A DNA stretch of 64,000 nucleotides from Apricaphanius iberus (GCA_028564705.1 JAPXFQ010002431.1:930001-994000), one strand, 5' to 3'; positions 11,101-26,100 are shown, counted from the stretch's first letter. Notes: generated by a model from the sequence alone, not told the origin. Translations and numbers: made by a program.

Positions 11101-14100
11101 AAAGTTAATCTAATTTTTCCTCAAAACGCTATAAATCCATCCATTTTCAGAGATAGAGATCCACTAGGATGGATCCCTCTTCATTACCAAGACCTGCATT
11201 GTCAGCATACTTGCCAACCTTGAGACCTCAGAATTAGAGAGACATTGAAAAGGGCCATGCTGCTAAGGTCCCAGACCCACCTGGCCCCCCTCTTCATTAG
11301 CCTCCTGGATACGCCCCTTCTCAGCAGCAGGAATAGTCGCTTATTAACCCTCTCTGGAGTCTCTGTGTCGGTAGAACTATTTTTTCTTACTTTGGTAGCA
11401 GCGCAGCATTGAGTTTGCTGATTTTTCTGTATCTTTGTTTTCTGCTGAAACAAGCATGATCGGGCTCCACTTCTGAAGTTACCATCCGGCATCCGAAAGC
11501 CCACCGCTTGCCTGCTTTAACACTATGGAAACATAGCGTAGACCATTCATAGAATTCTGATTAGTTGAAAGGCTATATGGTGTTTAGGCAAAAAACAGGT
11601 TCGGCGCTTATGGCGGTTTGTGAAAAAACTTGTTCCAATTTGGGAAGAAATGTTGATGGAGCAGTGAAAGGGTTCAGTACACAGTAATTTGACATGACAA
11701 ACTTTTTTTTTTATCCCGTTTATCGCGTTTTGGAAAAGAGCTCTTCAAATATAACCTGTTAAAAACAACTCTGGGGGAGCTGCAGAGTTCCACAATTTAG
11801 GAGGGAGAATCTGTCTACAGATGTATTCTCTGCAAAACTGGCCTTAATGGAAGAGCAACAAGAACTTGCAGTTCTTCAACTTTGTGTTGGTCTGTTGCAT
11901 CAAATCCCAATAAAACAAACAGAAAAATATGTATGAATAAGTTCAATGGGAGAGTGAATACTACATTTACAAGCAACCTTAGATACTGACCATTGACTGG
12001 GTGAGAAAAACCTTAGTCCTTCCACAGTGAACCAACGACCTGCGTTTGCCACAGGACTCGTCGAGTCGGAGCGCCACCCTGAGGAGCTGCTCCACCTCGC
12101 GCTGAAGAACGCTGCTGCCATCAGCCTCGGGATCTAAAACCACAGGAAGTAGAATGAGCAAAGCCCCGGAAAACCAGCCTCAGAGCTTTACGTACAACAG
12201 CACCAGGGGTCTCATTTATAAACGTTGCGTACGCACAAAACGGGGCCTGAAACTGGCGTACGCCACTTTTAAAGCAAAAGTTGGGATTTATAAAAAACAG
12301 ACTTTACGGGAAAATGTGCGCACCTGTACGCCAACTCTGACCCGTGCGTACGGACATTTTGGAGAAAGGGAGGAATCAATGACGCAGTTGGTGAGGTGGT
12401 GAACTGCAGCCAGACTGCGTATTACTCCTCTCACACATATCATTTCACCTCACACCAAACATTAATGATGGATCATTGTTATTATAAACATCCAAGCCAG
12501 CAATGTTATCTATATTGTAGCTTTGCAGTGAGCTATAGCTCTTCTAAAAACATTTTTCAATATTAAAATAAAATTTAAACATAAACATAAAATTTATCTC
12601 AAAACCTTAAACTCAGATAAAAGGGCCGGGACTGTGTGTCAATTAATAAATTGAATCATCTGCCGTCCCTGAGCGCAATAATGCCTGCAGTCTTGGATGG
12701 GATCATTAAAATGTGCAGGCGATACATCACCTTTCCATATACTGCGGGGGAGCAGGTTTAAATTAAAATGCAATTTACAGCAATGTCCGGTTTCCCAAAC
12801 ATAATCGGCGCAATTGACTGCACCCATTACTACAAGGGCCCCGTCCGAAGAAATTCCCCTCCCTCCTGTCCTACCACCTCCCAGCATGAGATCCCCGACC
12901 CACAGCCGCCTCCTCCTCCACAGGAAGCCTTCAGCCAGGGAGCAATTGATCGACCAGGATGTAAAAATTGTTTTATTGTATAATTTAAGGTACCAATGGC
13001 AGTCACTAGACGCTGGGCAACCTCATCTTCCTCAGCCTCCTAATCCTCGCCATCTAACAGTTGAAAAGACACGGTATATTAGTTTGACTCCTTAAAATAT
13101 GCTCCGATGTGGTGTCAGCTCATGTGTACACGGACCCCCTCCAGTAGCAGACCCACTCTGGCGGTGGGAGGCACGTTTTTTTTTCTTCTTGACTTTGAGG
13201 TCCGACCACTTTTTGTTTTCGGGTACCGTGCTGTCAGTTGCACTGACAGTCTGCACTACAGACGCGACATGCTGCCACTCGCAGTTCTTTCTTTTATTTG
13301 TGACACCGCTGCTGTGTCCACCAAATAAAATGTCTCTTCTAGCCTCCACTTCACCCACTAGCATTTCAATCAACATCTCCGTAAAGTTTCTCTTCTTGTT
13401 TTTCTTTTGTTGTTGCCATATTTCCCTCTTCTTCATGCGCATCAATATTCATGTCCTGCTTTGCATTGACCTTTTATAGCCAGATTTGGGCGTGCTCAGG
13501 GCGGGATATGAGCCAAATTCACGTGCGCAAACTTCCAAGAAGACTGTGATTTATAAAGGGGAAATTGCTTACACTTGTGCGTAGGCATGGTTTTATAAAT
13601 CAGAAATCTTTTTGGCGTACGCAAACTTTTTGTTTTGGTCGTACGTACAGTTTTAGTAGGGATTCTACGCACTGTTTTATAAATGAGACCCCGGGTCTGT
13701 GTCAGGCATGAGGAATACAGAGCTGATGACGTTTAAGTGCTGACAGGTTAGAGGAGGTTCAGACTGTTGTGTCAACAAACATGACAGAGACATGGAGACC
13801 CGTTGGCTGGATGTGTTAATATGATCCCCAGAGACCTGCAATAACAATCCAGATTAGTTACTGCTGCAGCCCACATTTAATTGCAAACACTCACAATGGA
13901 CATGGATGACTAAGTTATTTACTTCACTTCCTCTTACTGGGAAGTGATTACATAATAACCAAATTATATGATGGCAAGGATCGGGCGCTCAAGCTTACAT
14001 TTATTGTGGATTTCCTTTAATCCAACCAAGGTCAGAATAATAAATACAGGTGCAAATATTTACATACACCAATAAGATTTGGATCAGTAGTTTGCACCAT

Positions 14101-17100
14101 CATTGCATCCTTTTTCTAGCCATCTTTGAAGAGTAACTCACCCCCCTAACAGAATTTAACTCAATTTCTGTTCTCATTTTCTGTTTGAAAAATGCTTCAA
14201 AATGAGGTGTTGGCTCGCAGAAGGAGGAGGAGGAGGGAGAGGGCTGGGTGTGGTCTGCGCTGTGAACAGACCTGACTGCCTGCCTTGCTTCTGCGTGTTG
14301 AAGATTGTTTTGTTTTTTTCCTGCTAAAATTTTGAGGCTTTGTGTCTGAAAGGGTTAATGCCGTTTCCCCCGGTGAACTGTTACTCGCCCAGTGTTTTGT
14401 CATTGAATCACAGCCATATAATTAAGGTAACAGTTCAAAAACCTTTTTTTAACAGAACAGACCCATATAAATATTGATTTGGAAAAATTTTGGTTGAGTC
14501 GGACAGATCAGATTGTGATAATTGATTCTAAGCCTTTCCACCAGATGTGCAGCACTTTACAGGAGCAGCATGTTTCACTCGCGTATTCTGCTGCTTGTCC
14601 CTTTTCATCTGGGGCGTTTGAGGGGCGAAACAGGAAGCAGTTTGTATTTTTGGCAAAGTCATTGTAGTTTAATATTAAAACTTCAAGGTCCATTTATTTT
14701 AGCTTGCATAACTGAAACGGGTGCATATAAAATGGGGCAAAAAAAAGGAAAATTCACGTTAATAAGTAGCATAAACTCACCGTCTTGCCCAATAACAGCA
14801 GATACGTCACTCGACACTGTATCCTTCTTAACTTCCTTATAAAAAGTGTGACTGGCGTCAAACAGGGTTGCCATGTGGCCAGTAGTGCTCCAAATTTTTC
14901 CCGCCAAACGGAAAATTTGCTTACATTTGGCAGGTGTTAATTTCGGACCCTGGGCGTACCGCAACGAATAGGACCACCACATTTATTTAGAAAAGCGCTG
15001 CGACATCAGACAGGGAAAACTCGTGCTGCTTTCGACTCTGGTTTCTATGACTACAGCGATGGCTATCAGGTGCGAATGACGTGCTGCTGCTGTAACGTGC
15101 TGCTTAAGCGTCCGCTGGAAAGGGGGGGTAACTCTTGAGAATCCAAATCAAAATTTATTCTTACATTTTGGATCAATGCCCATCTCTACTACACTGCCTC
15201 AGAGGGAGGCAAATGTGAGGTTTAATATTTCTCCTCACCTCACAAAATACACATTTTGTTGATCATGATTGATTTATAAAAAACAACAAAAGAGTAAAAC
15301 ATCCATGTGGGTAAATACTTTTTATAGGCACTGCAGGTTCCCTCATACTCTATAGAGCCAAATTATGAAATCCATTAAAAACAAACTGTAATAGCAACCA
15401 AAAAGTGTTAAACTTGTTTGTGTTATCTGATGTGAAGCACAGAAATAGCCTGATGCCGCGTAAAACCAACATTCGCATCAAAAGGGTTATGCTGTGTAGA
15501 AGCCTTAAAGCAGCCAGACAGATGCTTCATTATCAAAGTTTAGAATCCAGCAGCAGAGCTAGAGTGGCAAGGCATGCATAGCATATTGTGGCAGACTCAT
15601 GCATTTACCTGTAATGTTCAGAAGATGTTAATAAGTCTGTCTCCTAAACACCAAACTGAATATACCCAAGAAGAACCGAGAAAGGATGATCACATTTCAC
15701 TAAGAGGATTAATGACGAGTGAAGAGATTAAACCTGCAGACCCAAGCAGAGGAAGTAAAATCATTTTGTCTATTTTAGACACGCCCGACTCACCAACATC
15801 GTCATGTTCTGATGTTGAATGTCCGCCGATCAGGCCATAACGCTGGAGGAAGCTTTGGAAAAGAATTCTGCGCAACAAAGATTAAACTGAATCAGGCCAA
15901 AGCAGAGAAAAACGCTACGAATCCTCAGATTGAGGAAGGATGCTGCACCTGATTGGGAAGCCTGCAGCACTGATGTGAATGGTCTCCACAATCCCACAGG
16001 CCTCCAACTGTGAAATAACCTAACAGAAGAGCAAAGGTTCAGTCAGTGAACGCGGACAACGATGAAACGAAGCAGCGTGATCCAGATAGGCAGGCAGCTC
16101 ATCTACCTCTTTCTTCTTAAAGGTCAGCGGCCTGCAGTCTGAGTTGGGTTTGATGCAGCGAGTGTAATGAGGGGTCGTGGTGAGGAGCAGCTTCATCAGG
16201 TTCTCCAGTGAGTTCTACAGATAAATCAAACGGTAAATGGTATTTGTATAGCGCTTTCTTAGTCCCTACGGACCCCGAAGCGCTTTGCACTACATAAGTC
16301 ATACACACATTCACCCACTTGTGATGGCAAGCTACGTATTAGCTGCAGCTACCCTGGCTAGGCTACCGGACACTGGCGGCACCAGACCAGCAGTAGGCAA
16401 CAGGTGAAGTGTATTGCCAAAGGACACAACAACCGAGACAGATTGAGCTGGGGCTCGAACCGACATCCCTCTGATTACAAGAGAAACTCCCAACTCCTGA
16501 GCCATCCCTATTAAGCCAACAGGACCAACTAATCCGCAAAAAGCAGAGACAAGATCCTGAGGCCACCAGCTTGGATCCCTCAACACCTTGGCTATAATTG
16601 GAAATCCTGTCCATAAAGGTTATTTACAGTATCGGTGACAAAATGCAGCCTCTGTATGGTGTAATATTTGTGCCACCAAAATGAGCACACAATGAGTCAG
16701 ATCTGAGAGCACATATTGCTGATAGCAAACAGTAACGCCTGCTCTGTGCGGCTCTGTCTTTGCTCGATCAAATCACTCTTCACAACTTCTGTTGTATGTA
16801 AATGAACCCCACCATCAGCCAATCAGACACGTATTTCCATGCAGTGTTCTATGCAAATATTTCATTTGCTGGGGTTAAATGACGTGTAAAAAAAAATTTT
16901 TTCTCTCTTTCTCTCATTTTCAGGATTTTATTTTTTCCATTTCCTGAATGGAAACATCAAAAAAATGTTTTTATTAAGGGACACAGAAAATATTCATCAA
17001 TATTTCATAAATTTACTGTAAATTTTGGGTGGAAGTCCCACATGAACATATAAAGTCTTTATCTGACTTGCTTTCTCCCATCTATCAACTATTGTTGAAT

Positions 17101-20100
17101 AATATACAATAAGACTCTTACACATAAAATCAGAAAATATGGAAACGACTAAAATATTATTTTAAAAAGTCCTCAGATTTGGAGTTTAAATCGGTGCTTT
17201 ACAAGTCAAGTGTTTATTTTACCATATTCTCCTGTTTTGTTTCGTGATGTCAGTCGTTTATTAGGTATTTTGAATTGCTAGTTGTAATTGGTGGATTTTA
17301 ACCCCAGCAAATGCAGCATCTTCACAGAACACCCTGCATTAAAAATATCTATCTCTGATTGGCTGGTGGTGGGGTTCATTTACATATAACTGAAGTTGTG
17401 AGAAGAGATAGAGTGGAGCGAGCAGAGACAGATTCCGAGGTTCGACTATTTGGTGGAGCCCCCTCTCCAGAACCCCCGCATAGACCTCACTAGGGGGGGA
17501 TCAGAAGTGTGATCCTCTTTGTAGTCGGATGAGACTCTGGGGACGCAGGCAACCAAGTCTGATCCACAGAGGTCTGATCTCACAAGTCAAAGGACTTTGC
17601 CCCATTCACCAAGTCCTCCATCCAGTGGAGTCCATACTTGAACTGATCATGGATACTCCCATCACCTTCTCCTCAGAACAAGGATTAAACCTTTCAAGTA
17701 GAAATAGTATGAACCACACCAAGCACACAGGTGATGAACACCAATTTCTGCTCCTACCTTAAACTTGGAGACCACCGTGACTTTACTGAGCCCCCTGTCA
17801 TTTGGAATCTCAGTTTCCTTGTTGGAGAAGATCTCAAGCAGCAGCAGGTTATTTGATTTCTGAAGCAGGCCAATAAGCTCTGGTGGGACCGGGTCCTGAG
17901 AGAGAAAACCCTTCTGAATATGAGCATATAGATTCCAGGTCAGCCTGACTGAACAATGAGCTAAAAGAGGGTCTTACCCTGTTTTTCTCCACCATGCCTT
18001 CTAACTGGTAGCTAACTTTGCCAGCATAGTGGGTCACAGTGAAGTGTGGCACCTTGCTGAACTTGTCCCAGCTGATGTTGCCGTTACCACTCAGCTCCTT
18101 CTCCAGACGAACCCTCAGCGCTTTAGAGTCGGAAGATCGGTTCAGACGGCTCTCCTTCAGAACAAGTACATAAAAAATTTTTTTTTTAAATCAACAGTAC
18201 ATTGGTGCGCTGGAACACATTCAGCCAGTGATTACGTGTTGGTTTCAAAATGACCTCTATCCATCGAGATGCACTGATCAGGCTTTTCCTGTAGTTCTTC
18301 TAGCCCTCACCTTTTTTGTGTAAAGAAATTATTTCCTTTCCCAGATTTCTCTTCCATGAGGAGCCATTACTGACAGCATGAAATGGGAAGGGCTTTTCTT
18401 TGTAAAGGAATCCCCCTTTTATAGTCACCTGTCTTCTGGACACCTCTTAAATGAATCATTAGACTCACCCGTGGCTGAATGTCTGTTAATTAGAAGTTTG
18501 TAGTCTTAAGTGTGGCTTTTCTCCTAGGACTATAATTGGGGTGTACTCATTTTTGCAACATAGGCTTGAATGAATTTGTTTGGAAAAATAACTTCTTTGT
18601 GTGTGCAAATGAACAAATCTATTTTGCAATCAATGGCCCACATTTGATGTAGTATTTTGTAGTATACTATCATGCAAAATGTTGATTCTGAAAGGAAGCT
18701 AAAGGTTTTCTGACAAACGTAGTGGGGTGTACTCATTTATGCAGAGCACTGTATACATCAGCCTTGGATATCATCGGCGATCAAATTCTTTCAACAATCG
18801 GTATCGGCGTTTAAAAAACTAATTTCTATCAACCTCTAAATAAAAATTAGTTTAAACATGTATTAATCTACAATTAAATTTTGGAAATGACTCAAAAAAC
18901 CTAAAAGTTTCAAAATAATAAAAATTCTGGAGACTATCGCACGTAAGAGAGGAAAAAAATATGTTCAGCAGGTTCTTTGATCAAGGTTAGTTTTGACCCC
19001 AACAAAAAGAAAAAGAAGGAAGAATCATCTTAATCTTAATTAAAGTAACAGCCCCTAACTAAGTATACGACTTTTATTCATTGGAATTAAATTACATACT
19101 GTTTGATGGTGCATTTACGGTCTGAATCAGTGATTCCCAACTTGGGGTTGGAAACTCCCCCAAAGGGAGAGATTGCAGGGGATCTGAACAAAAGTTTCTG
19201 TGCTTTCTTTGTGTCAATATGCAAACTTTCAACAATACAAACAGAAATCACATTTGGGATACCCCAGGGCTCCATCCTGGTGCCCCTCCTATTTAATATC
19301 TTCATGCTACCACTAACCCAGATTATAACGACCAATACGATTAGGCAAGGCAAGTTTATTTGCAGAGCACAATTCATACACAAGGCAATTTAAAGTGCTT
19401 CATAGTTGCATAAATTAAGAAAACAGATAAACTTAAAAAAATAATTAATTACAATAAAAAGCAAGAGTCCAGATAAAATACTTTCAATTGTCATATGCAC
19501 GGGTAAAAAGAACTGTTTTCAGCCTGGATTTAAACATTGTTAGAGTTGAGGCTTGTCTCACATCCTCATGAAGAATGTTCCATATTTTAGCTGCCTGAAA
19601 CTGAAAGGCAGCCTCACGGTGTTTATTGATGACTCTGGGAACCACCAGGAGACCCCTCCCTGAAGTTCTCAGGGCCCGAGATGTTTCATATGTCTCTAAC
19701 ATAATAGAGATGTACTTTGGTGCCAAACCATGAAAAGACTTGTACACAAGCAGAGCTGTTATAAATTCTATTCTCTGAGCGACAGGAAGCCAGTGCAGAG
19801 ACCGGAGCACTGGACTAATATGGTCATATTTCCTGGTTCTTGTCAGGACTCGAGTAGCAGCGTTCTGTATGTACTGCAACTGTCTAACAGCTCGTTTAGA
19901 GAGGCCAGTGAGCAGGCCATTACAGTAGTCTAACCTGCTGGAGACAAATGCATGAATGTAAGTCTCTCTAGGTCTGGTTTCGACACTGTTCCTCTGTTCT
20001 TAGCAATGTTTTTCAAATGGTAAAAAGCTGTTGATGTTATTGCTTTGATGTGGCTGTTTAAGTTCAGGTCCGAGTCCATGATTACCCCTACATTTCTAAC

Positions 20101-23100
20101 CTGATTTTTTGGTTGAAGACAGAGAGACTCAAGATGACTGAGAACACTTTCTCTTTGTGTCTGTGGGCCAAAAGCAATGATCTCAGTTTTGTCTGAGTTT
20201 AACTGGAGAAAGTTGTTTTGCATCCACACACTGATCTGTTCAATACAGTGACAGAGTGTGTCTATAGGCCCATGTTTACCTGCCGTCAGTGACACATAGA
20301 TCTGAGTGTCATCTGCATAGTTATGGTAAGACACATTATTGGTGTTAATTAGCTGACCCAATGGAAGCATGTACAAGTTGAATAAAAGTGGTCCCAAGAT
20401 TGACCCCTGGGGGACTCCACAGGTCATGGGAATTTTGTCTGAGACACAGTTGCCAATTTCGACAAAGTACGTCCTGTCCTCGAGATAGGACTTGAACCAG
20501 TTTAGAGCAGTACCAGAGATTCCCATCTAGTTTTCTAACCTGTGAAGTAAGACCCCATTGTCCACTGGGTCAAAGGCAGCGCTCAGGTCCAGCAGAACTA
20601 AAACTGAGACTTTGCCTGCGTTGGTGTTCATGCGGATATCATTTGTCACCTTGATCAGAGCTGTCTCAGTGCTGTGGTGGGGCCTAAAGCCTGAATAGAA
20701 AGTATCAAACACATTGTTAGACAGGAAAAAGTAAGTGAGCTGTTGATATATACTACTTTTTCTAGGACTTTTCCTAAGAATGGTAGGTTTGATATGGGCC
20801 GGTAGTTGCTCAGTACTGTGGCATCAAGGCAGCTCTTCTTTAGAAGAGGCTTAATGACCGCAGTTTTTAAGGCATTTGGGAATGTTCCAGTCTCAAGTGA
20901 GATGTTAACTAACTGACCAAGTTGTGGTAACAAGCTGCTCAGCACAGACTTTAGACATCGAGTTGGTAATTCATCAAGGCATGTACATGAACTCAGACTA
21001 GATATAACCTCTTTGATTGTTTTGTCACTGACAGATGTAAAATGTGTAAGTTCAAGGTGTTTATCTGGAAACAGTTTTGCTATTTGTTTTGTGGTAATTA
21101 TGGCATTTTTAATGCCTTGGACTTTTGTCATTAAAAAATATTGCAAAGTCATTGCACTTAGATGCAGAAATTAGTTCTAAGGGCAGTGAAACTTGAGGAC
21201 TAGTTAATCTGTTCACTATGGCAAATAGAACACGAGAATTGTTTTTGTAGTTTGCGATTATTTCGGAGAAATACTTCTCCTTTGGTCCACTTAAAATCTG
21301 GTTAAACACACTAAGCACTTCTTTGTAAACCTCATAATGAACCTGAAGCTTTGACTTGCGCCATTTCCGTTCGGCTTTCCGGCAGTCCTTTTTTAATGCC
21401 CTGACCGAAACTTAATTTCTCCAAGCTGCCTTTTGCTTAGTGTTAACCATTTTAACCTTAACAGGAGCAATAGTATCCAAAACATTTACAACCCTTGAAG
21501 TGTAAGAATCCAATAGATTATCAACATTTGAGCACGGGGGATTTTCAAATCTGATCAATTCCATAAACTGTGTCCTTGTTGTATCATTTATGTGTCTTCT
21601 TTGAATAACTTCAGGCCCAATGACTGGTTTGGGTAAAACAGATAGTTCAAAGAAGACACAAAAATGATCAGATAAAGCAACATCAACAACATTGAAATTT
21701 TATATATTAACACCTTTTGTAACGACTAGATCTAGAGTGTGGCCTTTGTTGTGAGTCGCTTCACTCACGTGTTGACAGCAAGGACAGCACTAAGTTCTTT
21801 GGCATGCCTATCATTGGTTACATCCACATGCACATTAAAATCACCTGAAATTACAAAACAATCAAATTACGTGAAAACAAATGTAAATGTTACCATAACT
21901 ATGCAGATGAAACTCAGGATCTGGATGGCTTTAAAGTCACCTGGTGACATTGTAATGCGAGCTAAGTAAATGCATTCCGCAAATGAACGTTTGCGCTACA
22001 ACTTTCTCCAGCTAAATAGAAACAAAATTGAAGTAATTGGACCTAAAGAGGAGCAATCAAGAGTCAGCACACAGGTTCAGTAAATACAGCTAGAAACTAC
22101 AGATCAGGCCTAAAACCTAGGTCTAGTATTGGACTCGACCTGAACCTCAAGGGTCACATAAAGGCAATAACAAGGTCATCCTTCAGTCACCTGAAGAACA
22201 TTTCTAGGATTAAAGGACTAATGTCACAAAATGACCTTGAAAAACTCATCCATGCGTTCATCTTCAGTCTGATTGATTACTTCAACAGCGTTCTCACAGG
22301 TCTACCTAAAAAGTCCATCATACAGCTGCAGCTGATCCAGAACACTGCTGCTTGTGTCCTCACCAGAACCAGGAAAGTAGTGCACATCACCCCAGTTCTA
22401 AAGTCCTTACACTGGCTCCCTGTAGCCAGGATTGTACTTTACCTTTTTTTTTGGCTTATAGCACTAGTGCTACAGAAGTTGCAGGTTTTGTAGCATCAAC
22501 AAAAAATGTCTTTTACAATCTCTAAAAACAGTTTTTTCTTGTCTTCAAGAAGAGACTGTGGAACATGTGCTCTTATTTTGCCCTGAAGTATACTGTTGAG
22601 AGAATGGAACTGGTTCAAAATTTACAAGATATCCAATTGCAACTGGACATCCAAGACCTTTTAAACATAATTATGAGTTCTGAAAAAAATATATTTGCTG
22701 AGATATGTTAAGACAAAATAAATAGGAAGAATATAGTTTTTTTAGTACTTTAAAAATAATCAGGGCACATTTTTAGTTTGCACCAAACGTTGCTTGCAAG
22801 CTGCCATTGTAGAGAAGTTTATGGCTTATTTAATTATTTACTGAGGTTTTTGTTAGAAGTTTTAAATGTCCCACGTTGTTTAACTCACTATACATTTTGA
22901 AAGTTCCTTGAACACACCACAGTTTTTATGTACTTTGTCTTAATTTTGTAGGTTTTTGTAGCACAGTATGGACAATTTCCTCCCTGATGTTCGTGTGTGT
23001 CTTATAAAATAAAGATCGATCTTATATACTTAACATAGTTTTTGAGTGGTTGAAATGAAACGAGAAGAGTTTATGATTGGCCAATTAATATACCATAACC

Positions 23101-26100
23101 ATCCTGCATGGCATTCCCTTTCTGAGCGTCTGGGAGGACAGCTCTGATGCAGAACAAGCAGGGTCTCTAAAATATACAGTCTTCGGTTTGATCCACTGAA
23201 ACCTTGGGCCGTTCAGTGTTAGTGTGACTAACCTCTAGAGCTAAATGGAGCTTGCAGTGTGGTGTGGAACAGTCCTTTCAGACAGTCAAAAAGCACGGTG
23301 TGAATTGGCCTTTACAGTATAAAAAAAAAAACAGCTGGCAAAGCTGTCGCATAAGTGCTACATATGAACAATAGTTTATGGCAAATAAAGTTTTCTTCCA
23401 TAACAGCCATACAGTGCAAAATATACGTCACACTGTACAGCTCTGTTGTAGCTTTTAGTAGTTTATAAATCATTCAATAGCTTAGAACCAAAGTATGTGG
23501 GAGACCTGTTGTCACTAAACCAATCACTCAGACCACTCAAGTCTTCCAACTCTAGTCTACCAAACATACCTAGAACCAAACATGCTCCCCTTATCTGGAG
23601 CAAACATCTAGACTACTGCAAAGCTGCTGAAACACTGAAGTTCTTTAAATCAAATCTTTTCAGAGCTGGCTTTGGCAAAGCAAGAATAATACCTGGAATT
23701 TCATGTTTTAAATATGTCATATATTATGTGTCTCTAATGTTGTTTTATGCTTTTACTGTTGTAATTATTAAATCCCCTAATCACCCAAGCACATTGAATC
23801 GTTTTGTTGAAAGTATGCTAATCAAATAAAGCTGCCTTGCCTTGCGCTGAGGTTGAGAGGTCATGATTATAATTGTAAACATTACATTTATGAAATGCAA
23901 ATAAAACACCGAATAGTTAGGGTTGCAACGATAACACTTTTTTCAAAACCTTGGATCAGAGTACTTACCGATACAAAGTACCAATGCCGATATTCTAACC
24001 ATACAAAAAAAGAGCTATCAATTGGGAGTCAGGTTTTATTTTCTTCTCTGCTTTTTACAAGAAATGATGGTGAATTAGATAAAAAAAATATTAATAAAAA
24101 GAATAACAGAACTTGCATTTAAGCTTAAAATCGAATATTTTCGGTGAAATTATTGCTGCATTTCCACATCTTAAGTATCGATTCATGGTATTGGTTAACA
24201 TTAGCCAAAACCGATACCAGTATATTAGGCAGTATATGGGCCGATACCCAATACCAGTATTGGTATCGGTGCATCCCTACCAATAGTCTAATCAAAACCC
24301 TGTATAACAGCTTTGATTATACTATATTAATATTTAACTATATTATATTAATTATAAATGGTACATAATTGATACACCTGGTGACAAAGAAGGAAAGAAA
24401 ACTGTATAGATACTGATCTACCTTCACAAGAAGTCATTAGCTTCCTGTTATAAACATATAAACCAATTAAAAGTCAAAACTAAATACTAAAAAAATGTTA
24501 ATGATGACTTAAAAAGGGAGAAATTTGTTTATATAGCCTACAGTGTAGCACAAGGAGTGCTACAACATAAAAAACAACAATTAAAAGCGTACCTCATTAA
24601 GAAGAGAAAACAGACTGATAGGGCTTCCTTCTAAAAGGTCCAGACAGCTCTGGTTGTCTTGGTACTTCACGAAGGACCACCCCAAACCTTCTGACACATA
24701 CTCCTCCTAAAAAAAGGCAAAAAATAATACTGATGGTTAAATGCCAAAATATACGACGAGCGGCTGAGATGGGGGAGAAACTGAATGACTCTACCTGCTG
24801 GGCTCTGAGGTAATGGGCCACAAAGTGCTGCTGGAGTTTCTCGTTTGCGTAGTTGATGCACAGCTGCTCCAGGTTGTTGCTCTGCAAACACTCAAAGCCG
24901 TACACGTCCAGGACTCCTGCAGAGTACAGACAACACTGCCAGAGCTTGTGTGGAGGAGAAGAGGGGTTATTTTTTCATCTTTTAGAGGAAACAAAGCTTT
25001 ACCTATGAAGTTTTGCCATTTGGATTTGTCAGCGCGTATGCAGCTGTTGATGAACGTCACTAGCCAGTCAAATAATCTGTTGGTAAAAGGAAAACACAGA
25101 GTATAGCTTAAAATATGTTAAAATGGGTAGCAGTACAGTGCCATTAAGTTATCTTTATTACACTGGGATTTTATTCAACACCCTAACACAAAACCGTTAC
25201 ATGGATGCAAAGTTACATCTATACATATTAAAATCCAAAAAATGTGGCATGCCAGTGTTTCCCACACTAAGGCAGAAACAAACGATTATTTTGATAGTCG
25301 ATGAATCGGATGGGGTCTCGACTCGTTTAATTGGATTAGTGCTATTGACACATTTTTTCTCTTCTTCCTTCACTTTATTTAACAACTGAATATTATTAGA
25401 AAACATTTTAATAGCTCATAAAAGTACATGCCATCGCCTCAAATGTCTTACAGCTGTTGAAATATTAAATAAACAATAAATGAAAATAGTTTGAAATGGC
25501 TATGCTTCATCAAAGTGCTCTAAGGACAAATGTGCCATTTTGTCAACATAAAAATAGGTATTTTTTTGCTTAAAAGTGACCTAAGCTATTAGAAACAACA
25601 AATTAAGATTAAAATCTAAATCAAAACATCACATGCTCCCACCTCAGATATCCTACAGCTTTGAAATATCAAGTAAAAAAGAATAAAAAATAGTTTTAAA
25701 TGGCTTTGCTTTAGCAAAGTTCTTTAAGGACAAATTTGACATAAATCAACATAAAAAAAAGTAGCACAATAGACCTAAACACATTCTCCACAGTCAACCG
25801 AATACCAGGCCAAATACATGATAACGTAATCATAGCTTAGAGTAAGCCACTTATATAGACCTTTTATTTTGAATAGTGGATGTGGAGCGTAATGCTTTTA
25901 TTGTGAAGACCGGAAGCTGATGGATGTGAGTGAGAAAACTTGACCGCTGTAAGTGAAGTGGGGAAGAGAGAAAAATAAAGCGCCTCTCGAGTTCATGACT
26001 GTCGTCATTTCTTCCCATTAAGCTTTTATAACGTCAGGGATCATCCTCCCGATACGCTTGGTTGCAAATGCTAAAACAGCAACTTCTGTACTGTCGATCA

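Larger units (their letters stand above)
12207..13691. mobile_element. PIF/Harbinger-type element, second family (1485 bp)
   Basis: The terminal inverted repeat is GGGTCTCATTTATAAA on the left and TTTATAAATGAGACCC on the right, a nearly perfect pair. The 3-bp flanks are CAG at 12204-12206 and CGG at 13692-13694, one transition apart, consistent with decay of a CpG in an original duplication. Sub-terminal GTACGCA/TGCGTAC-type motifs are repeated near both ends. It carries relics of both Harbinger proteins on opposite strands. It lies in the myo19 intron between exons 19 and 20. Confidence 0.88.

Noticed and set aside
13099..13479. Plus-strand 126-codon frame with a hydrophobic, phenylalanine-rich product
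   Set aside because: It is antisense to the Harbinger Myb-like relic; its phenylalanine runs come from complementary lysine codons.
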